From the NCBI GenBank assembly GCA_031292255.1, contig JARLHN010000016.1, forward strand, positions 1-64,000: 64,000 nucleotides of DNA. The letters are read 5' to 3'. Of the stretch, positions 52,507-60,045 are shown one piece after another. Source of the DNA: Oryzomonas sp. (GTDB lineage: Bacteria; Desulfobacterota; Desulfuromonadia; Geobacterales; Pseudopelobacteraceae). A program made the translations under genes and the position numbers. Positions within the stretch are counted from its first letter, which is position 1, and each line of letters opens with the position of its first letter. Below the pieces are notes generated by a model. The model made no database searches. It saw only the letters and a program-made list of their open reading frames with translations, and was not told where the DNA came from.

Positions 52507-52910
52507 ACAGGGCGTTAAAACGCGTCATAACCGTTTTCTCGTCTATTTCCCCGCGCCTTTTTGAAATATCGATGCGGTCGTCCTCCAGCTCCTTTTGTGA
52601 GCCACGCCCATTTTCCCGCTTGAAGCCCCCCTCGCCCGCGAGCCATTCCAGCCGGCCTCTTTCGCCCCGCTGCCCCCGCCTGATCGAGTCTTTAGCACCC
52701 CTGTGCTGCCAATCGAGATGAAAATTTGATTTTTTTTGTCCAAAATAGTATTATAAAAAATTACGACAGCATCAGAGCGTAGATGCCAACACAACGATGA
52801 GACGGAAGCAGCGAAGACATGATTTCCCCTGTCGAGCGGCTTTCAACGAGGCACTTCCGCCAGAACGGCATGGTGGCTCCAAGCATATAGAATACGGCGC
52901 AAGGATGTCT
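52507..52910. other. Spacer before def
   Basis: Apart from the promoter at 52726-52754, no gene or repeat is recognised. The frame of def extends upstream to 52797, but the extension has no family similarity. Confidence 0.5.
52726..52754 (+). promoter_or_regulatory. Promoter of def-fmt-DUF116
   Basis: TTGATT (52726-52731) and TATTAT (52749-52754) are exactly 17 bases apart in an A/T-rich tract. The leader is about 150 bases. Confidence 0.6.
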
Positions 52911-53426
52911 ATGATCCGCACAATTCTCACCTATCCCAACCCAGAACTCAAGAAAAAGTCGGCGCCCGTTGCTGTTATCAATGATTCCCTGCAGCAACTG
53001 GTCAAAGACATGACGGAAACCATGTACGACGCACCGGGGGTCGGCCTGGCCGCGCCACAGATCGGCGTGCATCAGCGCGTTATCGTGATCGATGCCTCCG
53101 CCAAGGACGAACCGAGTGAATTGATCGTGGCAATCAACCCGGTTATTGTCCATGCCGAGGGAGAATCGTATGAAGAGGAAGGCTGTCTTTCCGTCCCCGG
53201 ATATGCCGCCAATGTCCGCCGCCATGCCAGCGTGGTGGTCAAGGGACTGGACCTGGACGGGAACGAAAAGAGCTGGCGGGCTGAAGACCTGCTGGCCATT
53301 GCCTTCCAGCATGAGATCGATCATTTGGACGGGGTTCTTTTTGTCGATCACCTTTCGCCGCTTAAACGCGACCTGTTCCACCGTAAACTCCGCAAGGCCG
53401 CCGAAGAGAAAAGGGACGCCAAATGA
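52911..53426 (+). CDS. def: Peptide deformylase
   Basis: Removes the N-formyl group from nascent proteins; a metal enzyme. The 171-residue product has the three family motifs: GVGLAAPQIG, EGCLSVPG (metal-binding Cys) and QHEIDHLDG (two metal-binding His and catalytic Glu). The ATG at 52911 is preceded by AAGGA; an in-frame ATG two codons upstream is less well placed. It overlaps fmt by 4 bases (ATGA). Confidence 0.97.
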   Translation: MIRTILTYPNPELKKKSAPVAVINDSLQQLVKDMTETMYDAPGVGLAAPQIGVHQRVIVIDASAKDEPSELIVAINPVIVHAEGESYEEEGCLSVPGYAANVRRHASVVVKGLDLDGNEKSWRAEDLLAIAFQHEIDHLDGVLFVDHLSPLKRDLFHRKLRKAAEEKRDAK

Positions 53427-54385
53427 CCGGTTGGCGGGTGATTTTCATGGGGACCCCGGAATTTGCGTGCCCCACATTGCAACTGATCATGGATCGCGGT
53501 GAACAGTTGCTGGCGGTGGTTACCCAGCCGGACCGTCCCAAGGGGCGCGGCCAGAAGCTGATGCCGCCACCGGTCAAGGAACTGGCGCTACGTCATGGCA
53601 TCCCGGTGCACCAACCCCTCAAGGTACGCGACCCGGCCTTTATCGAAAGCATTCTGCGGCTCAAACCGGACGTGATCGTGGTGGTCGCCTTTGGGCAGAT
53701 CCTGCCCAAGACGCTCCTGGAAATTCCCCCTCATGGCTGCATCAACGTTCACGCATCGCTCCTGCCCCGTTACCGCGGGGCCGCACCACTCAATTGGTGC
53801 ATCATCAACGGCGAGAGCGAAACCGGCGTTACGACCATGCTGATGGACGCCGGCCTGGATACCGGCCCAATGCTGCTCCGCCGGTCAACACCCATTGATG
53901 AAAACGAGAATATTGCCGCACTCCACGACCGCATGTCCGTGATGGGTGCGGAACTGTTGGCCGAGACCCTGGACGGGATCAAATCTGCTTCCATACCGCC
54001 GCGGGAACAGGATAACGCCCTTTCCTGTTATGCCCCCATGCTGAAGAAGGAGGATGGACTGATCGTTTGGTCCCGCGACGCCCGCGCCATCCATAACCAG
54101 GTGCGCGGCATGAGCGTCTGGCCCGGCGCCTATACATTTATGGACGGCCAGATGCTGAAGATCTACCGAACGAGGGTCGGCCGCGGGATCGGCCAACCGG
54201 GTACGGTGCTGCAAGCCGCCAAGGGGACGTTCGAAATTGCCTGCCTGACCGGGAGCTTGATAATCGAAGAGTTGCAGACAGCGGGGAAAAAACGATTGGA
54301 TTCTGCCAGTTTCCTGGCTGGATACCCGATTTCGGAAGGTTCCCGGCTTGACAGTCAAACAGACGGTGGGGATAAACAGCAATGA
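53423..54385 (+). CDS. fmt: Methionyl-tRNA formyltransferase
   Basis: Formylates initiator Met-tRNA using 10-formyl-THF. The 320-residue product has RVIFMGTPEFACPTL, VVTQPDRPKGRG, the catalytic block NVHASLLPRYRGAAP and MLMDAGLDTGPML, and a C-terminal OB-like domain. Its start overlaps the def stop and its stop overlaps the DUF116 start, so translation of the three is coupled. Confidence 0.97.
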   Translation: MTGWRVIFMGTPEFACPTLQLIMDRGEQLLAVVTQPDRPKGRGQKLMPPPVKELALRHGIPVHQPLKVRDPAFIESILRLKPDVIVVVAFGQILPKTLLEIPPHGCINVHASLLPRYRGAAPLNWCIINGESETGVTTMLMDAGLDTGPMLLRRSTPIDENENIAALHDRMSVMGAELLAETLDGIKSASIPPREQDNALSCYAPMLKKEDGLIVWSRDARAIHNQVRGMSVWPGAYTFMDGQMLKIYRTRVGRGIGQPGTVLQAAKGTFEIACLTGSLIIEELQTAGKKRLDSASFLAGYPISEGSRLDSQTDGGDKQQ

Positions 54386-55179
54386 GCGACCACAAAGGAA
54401 CCAACGCCCCGCCCCGTAAACGCCTGTTCATCTCGCTGATGGGCTTCACCTGCCTGATCGTGGTGGGGCTTATCTTTCTTGCCTGGTGGGTTCCCAATCG
54501 CGGCCTTGCCAACATCCACCCCCAACTGCCCCATATCGTCGGTATTGCCGTGGTGGTGCTCTCGGGTGCCGCCATCCTGGGGACCGGCCTGCTTGTCTTG
54601 ACCACCGCCCTGGGCAAGGATATCTTTTTCACCCGCTTCATGCGCCTGGTGGTAATCAAGTTTCTCCTGCCGATGATCGAGCTGGTAGGGCGCGGGCTGG
54701 GGCTTGACAAGGACAGTATCCGCCAGTCATTCATTGCCATGAACAACAGCCTGGTCATCTCGCAGCGCCAGAAGATCAGGCCCGACCGCATTCTGGTGTT
54801 GCTCCCCCACTGCATTCAGCTGTTCGACTGCGAGATCAAAGTCACCGGCGACATCAGGAAATGTGTGCAGTGCGGCCGTTGCGACATCAAGGGATTGGTG
54901 GGCATCAGCCAGAAATACCATGTAGACATATCCGTTGCCACCGGGGGCACGCTGGCACGCAAGGTGATTGTGGAAAAACGCCCCAAGCTGGTGCTGGCCG
55001 TGGCATGCGAGCGCGACCTCACCTCCGGCATCAAGGACTGTTACCCCTTGCCGGTAATCGGCATTCTCAACAATCGCCCCTTTGGCCCCTGCTTCAATAC
55101 CACCGTCGATACCACCAAGATCGATGCGGCCCTGAGCCAGGTGATTCTTCTGGAAGAGCCGGACCCGACAACTGTCTGA
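54382..55179 (+). CDS. DUF116 membrane protein
   Basis: The 265-residue product has two N-terminal transmembrane helices (about 17-37 and 52-75). A cytosolic domain with a cysteine-rich centre follows: LLPHCIQLFDCEIK, KCVQCGRCDIKGL and LAVACERD. The CxxCGxC pattern suggests an Fe-S or zinc site. DUF116 is unassigned but widespread in anaerobes next to def-fmt; a link to translation or membrane protein maturation is only contextual. Confidence 0.85.
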   Translation: MSDHKGTNAPPRKRLFISLMGFTCLIVVGLIFLAWWVPNRGLANIHPQLPHIVGIAVVVLSGAAILGTGLLVLTTALGKDIFFTRFMRLVVIKFLLPMIELVGRGLGLDKDSIRQSFIAMNNSLVISQRQKIRPDRILVLLPHCIQLFDCEIKVTGDIRKCVQCGRCDIKGLVGISQKYHVDISVATGGTLARKVIVEKRPKLVLAVACERDLTSGIKDCYPLPVIGILNNRPFGPCFNTTVDTTKIDAALSQVILLEEPDPTTV

Positions 55180-55214
55180 TACCAAGGTGCAATCAAAACG
55201 AGTAACCTTATCGG

Positions 55215-55469
55215 TTATTCATCTTCAATCTCCACCAGCATATCCAGGGCAAAATTCTTGGCCCTGCCGCCGGGTGCGATCGCGCCGTAGGCGATCGCCT
55301 CACGGAGTTCAGCGTCCGTGGCGCCATAGGACTTCGCGGCCGCGAAGTGCTTCTTCAGTCAGGTGGGGCACCCCACGGCAATGGCGCACCCCACACGGAT
55401 CAGTTCGCGCGTGCGGCCGTCAAGCACCTCTTCATACTCGTAGTCGAGAAACTTCTTGCGGATGTTCAT
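55215..55469 (-). CDS. AhpD-like selenoprotein (CxxU), TGA read as Sec
   Basis: Read as one frame with the TGA at 55359-55361 as selenocysteine, the product has 84 residues. It matches the carboxymuconolactone decarboxylase/AhpD fold: RELIRVGCAIAVGCPTULKK then HF, and AELREAIAYGAIAPGGRA. Glu22, Cys34, Sec37 and His41 have exactly the spacing of the AhpD catalytic set (Glu118, Cys130, Cys133, His137 in the Mycobacterium tuberculosis enzyme), with Sec replacing the second Cys. The stop codon is TAA, 47 codons later. GGAGGGGGAGT precedes the ATG, and glnE ends 16 bases upstream. A SECIS-like hairpin follows the TGA. Likely a peroxidase or thiol-disulfide redox enzyme. It would be missed or split by ordinary gene callers. 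Confidence 0.88.
55331..55361 (-). promoter_or_regulatory. SECIS-like element
   Basis: On the minus strand the TGA (55359-55361) is followed by 10 bases, then a perfect 7-bp stem ACTTCGC/GCGAAGT with the loop GGCC (55338-55341). The loop begins 17 bases after the TGA and starts with G, as required of bacterial SECIS elements; E. coli fdhF has the same 17-base distance. The 18-base palindrome is 55331-55348. Confidence 0.8.
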
Positions 55470-55485
55470 ACTCCCCCTCCCTTCA

Positions 55486-58400
55486 TCACGCCGGTTCCCC
55501 CACTATCCGGGTGTAGCAGTCCCGGATCTTGCCGGTAGTTTCTTCGTAATCACTGATCAACGCAGCGCCGGGATTTCTCAGCGCAGGATCATAGCCCAAC
55601 CGCCGGGCCAGTTTGTTCATGTAGCTTTTCGACCCGGCCAGGTCGTTCGCCGAATAGTCGTGGATGATGCGCAGGCGGTTTTCCAGCCTGCGCAGAAACG
55701 TAAAACCGGAAAGCAGCGCCTCGGCGTTGTTATCCGGCAAAAGCCCCAAGACGCCGATCTCCTTGAGGGCCACGATGGTGCTGGTGGTGCGCAGTTCAGG
55801 GTAACTGCAACCAAACTTGAGCTGAAGATACTGGGTAATGAATTCCACGTCAACGATCCCGCCCCGGCCGGTCTTGATATTGTAGCTGCCGCTCTTTTCC
55901 CGCGCCAACTCGTTCTCCATGCGCATCCGCAACCTATGGATCTCGCGACGCCCTTCGTCATCAATCGAAGTTCCATAGACCGTATGACGGATCACATCGT
56001 GCAGTTGGCCGCCAAGCCTCTCGTCCCCCAGCACCACCCGGGCCTTGGTAAGCGCCTGGCGTTCCCATATCTGCGCTTCCTTGCGGTGATACTCAAGGAA
56101 CGAATCAAGAGAGGTAACCAACGGGCCGGCGTTACCCGACGGCCGCAGGCGGGTGTCGATCTTGTAGACATACCCCTCGCGGGTCTGCATGCTCAAAATC
56201 GAGATGATCTTTTGGGCCAGTTTGGCAAAGTATTCGTGGTTGGAGACCTGCTTCTCGCCGTTCGTGCTCCCTTGGCGGTCATAGACGAAGATAATGTCCA
56301 GGTCGGAATGGTAGTTGAGGTCGCCTCCTCCCAGTTTACCCATGCCGATCACCGCCAGCGATGCCTCGACATTGCCTCCCTCGTAGCGAAACATCGGGCG
56401 TCCGAAGCGTTTCAACTCCTGCACCGCCAGATGGTAAGCCGCCCCCAGGCAGGCCTCTCCCAGCACGGTCAACTGGGCCGTAGCCTCTCCCTGGCCCAGC
56501 TTGCCGTGAATGTCGTTCAACCCGATGCGTAGAAATTCCTCGTTTCGGTAACGACGCAGCATGTCCAGTTGATCCTCGAAATAGCCGGTTCGCTCCAGCA
56601 GGCCGTCCAATTCCATGCTCATCATATCCTTGGACTTGAGCGTGGAGGCATAACCGCGGCCCACCAAGCTGTCCAACAACTCCGGGTGGCTGATGAGGAT
56701 CTTGGAGAGGAATTCCGACATGCCGAACAGGGATATCAAAAGCTTGAGCGTCTCGCGGTTTTCGGCCAGCAGGGCATAGTAGGATGAACGAGTGCCGATA
56801 ATGACCAGAAAACGTTCCAGATTGGCGAGGGCCATATCGGGATCGGGCGACAGAAAGATCTCTTGCAAAAGCAATGGAGCGATCTTTTCCAGGATACGGC
56901 GGCCTCGCTCGGTAAGGTTGCCGCTCTCGGGGCCGCGCCGGAGCGACTGCAGGTTTTCGTAGGCACGCTCCACGTCCTCGAAACGGCGTTCCATCAGCAT
57001 GTCCTTGACCAGATCGGCATCGGCGTTGGTATCGAGGAAAAGGAGCACCTGGGGGTCCACATCCTGTCTGAGCTTCTCGTCGCGGGTATGGAACAGATTC
57101 CCGTAGATGGCCGAAACATTGCTGCGATGTTCTTCCAGCGCTTCCAGAAATCGTTCCAGGCCGTTGGGGCGCAGGAAACCGCAGCGCCGGGCCAGAGCCA
57201 GTAATTCTTCCTTTTTGGCGGGCAGGTTGTGGGTCTGACGCTCCTGAACCACCTGGATGCGATGCTCGACCGTACGCAGAAAACGGTAGGCCTCGGAGAG
57301 TTTGCGGTGATCGTCGTCAGTGATCAGGCGCGCCGCAAGCAGGGCATCAAGAGCTTTGAGCGAATTGCGCTCCCGCAGGTTGGAGTTCTTGCCGGCATAG
57401 ACCAGCTGTAGCGCCTGGACGAAGAACTCGATCTCGCGTATGCCCCCCCGCCCCAACTTGAGGTTGGTCTCTCCTTCCATGGAGCGGGCCAGGGAGGCAT
57501 CGATCTTCTGCTTCATATTTTTCATATCTTCGATCAGGTTGTAATCGAGATATTTGCGGTAAACAAACGGCTGGAGCATCTTCAGCAACCGGTTGCCCAG
57601 TTCCAGGGAACCGGCGACCGGCCTCGCCTTGAGCATGGCCGTACGCTCCCAGGACTGGCCCCAGGATTCATAGTAGATCTCCGCCGAACGCATTGAAATC
57701 GCCATATCGCCGGATTTGCCCTCCGGCCGCAGCCCCACGTCCACCCGGAAGACAAAACCATCCCCCGTAACCTGGGAGAGAGCCTTGCTGATCATCTCGC
57801 CCAGTTTGTTGAAAAAAACATGCAGAGAGATAACACCCTTTCTGCCACCGTCACCGTTTTCAATCCCGCTGGTCTCGCCCCGGCCCGACTCGTAGAAGTA
57901 GATGATGTCGATGTCCGAGGAGAAGTTCAGCTCATACCCGCCCAGCTTGCCCATGCCGATCACGGTCATTTCTGCTTCGCGAGGCCCATCTTCGCCCTCC
58001 ATCAGGGGCAGGCCGCATTCTCGCACCAGGCAGCGGCGGCAGACCTCGTAGGCCACATGCAGCGATGCGGCCGCCAGACTGGAAAGTTCTCCGGTCACCT
58101 CCTCCAGCGATGCCAGGCCGTTGAGATCGCGAGCGGCAATGCGCAGTATCTCTGTCCGCTTGAAACAGCGCAATACCCGGAACAGTTCCGTGGAATCGGT
58201 CGTATAATCCACCTGGGAACGCAGGGTGGCCAGCATCTCGCCCTCCCTTCGGGCAAGATCGATGGCATTCTCCAGAAACAGCCAGCGGAATGCGGCGGGG
58301 ACCTTATAGATCAGGTTGACCAGAAACGGCGAAGAGCCACACAGCAGAATAAATTGCTCCAGGCGTTTTCTGCGTTGCGCAACCTCTGCCAGGTCTTCGG

Positions 58401-58656
58401 GCGGGATGACCCCGGTCAGGCGTTCAAAGGCGTTGAGCGCCATGTCGGGCACGGGGGTCAACAGCGAGCCGGCAACAATGTGGCACAGGGAATCGAGGGA
58501 AAATAACGAGCTGATCAGGATGACGTTTTCAGCCGAACGCCCGCCGTGGAGATAGCCTCGGGACACCAGGAAGTCGGCCAGTTCCCGTGCGCGGCCACCA
58601 TGGTCGTCCAGACCCATGATACGGCCTAATTCCCCCAAAAACCGTTCGCCGTTCAT
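55486..58656 (-). CDS. glnE: Bifunctional glutamine synthetase adenylyltransferase/adenylyl-removing enzyme
   Basis: GlnE adds AMP to glutamine synthetase or removes it, under PII control. The 1056-residue product has two nucleotidyltransferase domains, one in each half: GMGKLGGYELNFSSDIDIIYFYE (N-terminal, removing) and GMGKLGGGDLNYHSDLDIIFVYD (C-terminal, adding). Each is followed by a helical domain containing GRGGIREIEFF or GRGGIVDVEFI. It is about 100 residues longer than E. coli GlnE. mtnA ends 3 bases upstream, so the two are one unit with the selenoprotein gene. Confidence 0.96.
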   Translation of the reverse strand: MNGERFLGELGRIMGLDDHGGRARELADFLVSRGYLHGGRSAENVILISSLFSLDSLCHIVAGSLLTPVPDMALNAFERLTGVIPPEDLAEVAQRRKRLEQFILLCGSSPFLVNLIYKVPAAFRWLFLENAIDLARREGEMLATLRSQVDYTTDSTELFRVLRCFKRTEILRIAARDLNGLASLEEVTGELSSLAAASLHVAYEVCRRCLVRECGLPLMEGEDGPREAEMTVIGMGKLGGYELNFSSDIDIIYFYESGRGETSGIENGDGGRKGVISLHVFFNKLGEMISKALSQVTGDGFVFRVDVGLRPEGKSGDMAISMRSAEIYYESWGQSWERTAMLKARPVAGSLELGNRLLKMLQPFVYRKYLDYNLIEDMKNMKQKIDASLARSMEGETNLKLGRGGIREIEFFVQALQLVYAGKNSNLRERNSLKALDALLAARLITDDDHRKLSEAYRFLRTVEHRIQVVQERQTHNLPAKKEELLALARRCGFLRPNGLERFLEALEEHRSNVSAIYGNLFHTRDEKLRQDVDPQVLLFLDTNADADLVKDMLMERRFEDVERAYENLQSLRRGPESGNLTERGRRILEKIAPLLLQEIFLSPDPDMALANLERFLVIIGTRSSYYALLAENRETLKLLISLFGMSEFLSKILISHPELLDSLVGRGYASTLKSKDMMSMELDGLLERTGYFEDQLDMLRRYRNEEFLRIGLNDIHGKLGQGEATAQLTVLGEACLGAAYHLAVQELKRFGRPMFRYEGGNVEASLAVIGMGKLGGGDLNYHSDLDIIFVYDRQGSTNGEKQVSNHEYFAKLAQKIISILSMQTREGYVYKIDTRLRPSGNAGPLVTSLDSFLEYHRKEAQIWERQALTKARVVLGDERLGGQLHDVIRHTVYGTSIDDEGRREIHRLRMRMENELAREKSGSYNIKTGRGGIVDVEFITQYLQLKFGCSYPELRTTSTIVALKEIGVLGLLPDNNAEALLSGFTFLRRLENRLRIIHDYSANDLAGSKSYMNKLARRLGYDPALRNPGAALISDYEETTGKIRDCYTRIVGEPA

Positions 58657-58659
58657 AGA

Positions 58660-59700
58660 TCAGATACCTGCGGCCTTTCTGAGCCCAAAGAGGTAGTCGC
58701 CGCTGACAATCCCATTTTCGGTAATAATGGCGGTAATGTAACGGGCCGGGGTAACGTCGAATGCCGGGTTGCGTACGCTTATCCCCGTGGGGGCGATGGC
58801 AACCCCTTTGATATGGGTTACCTCATCCGCATTGCGCTCCTCTATGGGGATCTGGCTGCCGTCGCTCAGGGAGAGGTCCAGGGTTGAGACCGGCGCGGCC
58901 ACATAGAAAGGAATATTGTTCTCTTTTGCCAGCACAGCCACCGAATAGGTGCCGATCTTGTTGGCCGTGTCGCCGTTGGCGGCGATCCGGTCGGCTCCTA
59001 CCACGCAGCAGGTAATCTCGCCGCGGTTCATGAAAAAACCGGCCATGTTGTCGGAAATCAGGGTGGCGGGAATCCCTTCCTTGACTAGTTCCCAGGCGGT
59101 CAGGCGAGCCCCTTGCAGCCAGGGGCGGGTCTCGTCGGCAAAAACCTTGATATCCTTGCCCGCCTCGTGGGCGGCGCGAATCACCCCCAGTGCGGTGCCG
59201 TAGCCGGCGGTCGCCAGGCCTCCGGCATTACAGTGGGTCAGGATCGTGGCCGCCTGGGGGATCAGGGTGGCCCCCCATTTGCCGATGTTGCGGCAGATGG
59301 TCAGATCCTCATCTTCGATACGGATGGCCTCCTTCTTGAGTACCTCGCGGATCTGGTCGAGGGTCTTGCCGCGGCTGGCCTCGGCCACCCGCTTCATCCG
59401 TTCGATGGCCCAGAACAGGTTGACCGCCGTGGGGCGTGTGCGCGCCATGACCTCACAGACGTTCTCCAACTGGCGGAAAAATGACTCATGGGTGTCGGCG
59501 ATGATCTCCCGCGCACCAAGGGCAATGCCCATAGCCGCCGCAACGCCGATGGCAGGAGCCCCCCGGATGATCATACCCTTGATGGCCTCGGCCACGGATT
59601 TAAAATCCTCGTAGGTGTTGTAGACCTCTTCTCCCGGCAGACGGGTCTGGTCGATCATGATCACGGCGTTGTCGCGCCACTCGATGGTGCGGAAGGACAT
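58660..59700 (-). CDS. mtnA: S-methyl-5-thioribose-1-phosphate isomerase
   Basis: Isomerises methylthioribose-1-phosphate in methionine salvage. The 346-residue product has [46 protein letters not shown] (catalytic Cys) and [19 protein letters not shown] (catalytic Asp), with the C-terminal [19 protein letters not shown] lies 5 bases before the ATG at 59700; an upstream ATG at 59748 has no site. It is the first gene of mtnA-glnE-selenoprotein. Confidence 0.95.
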   Translation of the reverse strand: MSFRTIEWRDNAVIMIDQTRLPGEEVYNTYEDFKSVAEAIKGMIIRGAPAIGVAAAMGIALGAREIIADTHESFFRQLENVCEVMARTRPTAVNLFWAIERMKRVAEASRGKTLDQIREVLKKEAIRIEDEDLTICRNIGKWGATLIPQAATILTHCNAGGLATAGYGTALGVIRAAHEAGKDIKVFADETRPWLQGARLTAWELVKEGIPATLISDNMAGFFMNRGEITCCVVGADRIAANGDTANKIGTYSVAVLAKENNIPFYVAAPVSTLDLSLSDGSQIPIEERNADEVTHIKGVAIAPTGISVRNPAFDVTPARYITAIITENGIVSGDYLFGLRKAAGI

Positions 59701-59739
59701 GAAAACTCCTTGTAGTACGTTATTCCAAAGACTTGACGA

Positions 59740-60045
59740 ATGTATCACGGAGGCCCGGACTCAGGCAATCATTTCAACCGGGCACGGTTCCCTTTTTCCT
59801 TGCCGCTCCCCGACAGCACTGCTAAACTTGTGAACAGGGCCTACCGTCGGCAAGGGGGCTTTTACCAACTCCAAATCAAGGATGAAATCAAGGCGGCGAG
59901 TATTGAGGCTATGAAAGCGTACCGGCAGTACGTTGAGGAGCCGAAGACGAGCCGACGTGGCTGGCGCCTTGATTTGGAATCGGTATTACCCCCGGCTCAT
60001 GTCCCTATGAAGGAAGTCCATAATCACAATGCACAAATATTTTAG
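59740..60045 (+). CDS. Unidentified short ORF, possibly a gene remnant
   Basis: A 101-residue frame. Its central part ([20 protein letters not shown], then [20 protein letters not shown]) has a plausible protein composition, but the N- and C-terminal parts do not. It runs 17 bases into the dinG-like gene and has no clear ribosome binding site. Together with the divergent mtnA promoter it fills the 330-base gap. I recognise no family. Confidence 0.25.
   Translation: MYHGGPDSGNHFNRARFPFSLPLPDSTAKLVNRAYRRQGGFYQLQIKDEIKAASIEAMKAYRQYVEEPKTSRRGWRLDLESVLPPAHVPMKEVHNHNAQIF

Noticed and set aside
52797-52910. Long N-terminal extension of peptide deformylase
   Set aside because: The 38 extra residues do not resemble the family, and AAGGA lies next to the ATG at 52911.
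55180-55470. Sequence behind glnE as a pseudogene broken by a nonsense mutation
   Set aside because: The rest of the frame is intact, the TGA sits exactly at the catalytic Cys position, and a SECIS-like hairpin is at the correct distance. This fits selenocysteine better than decay.
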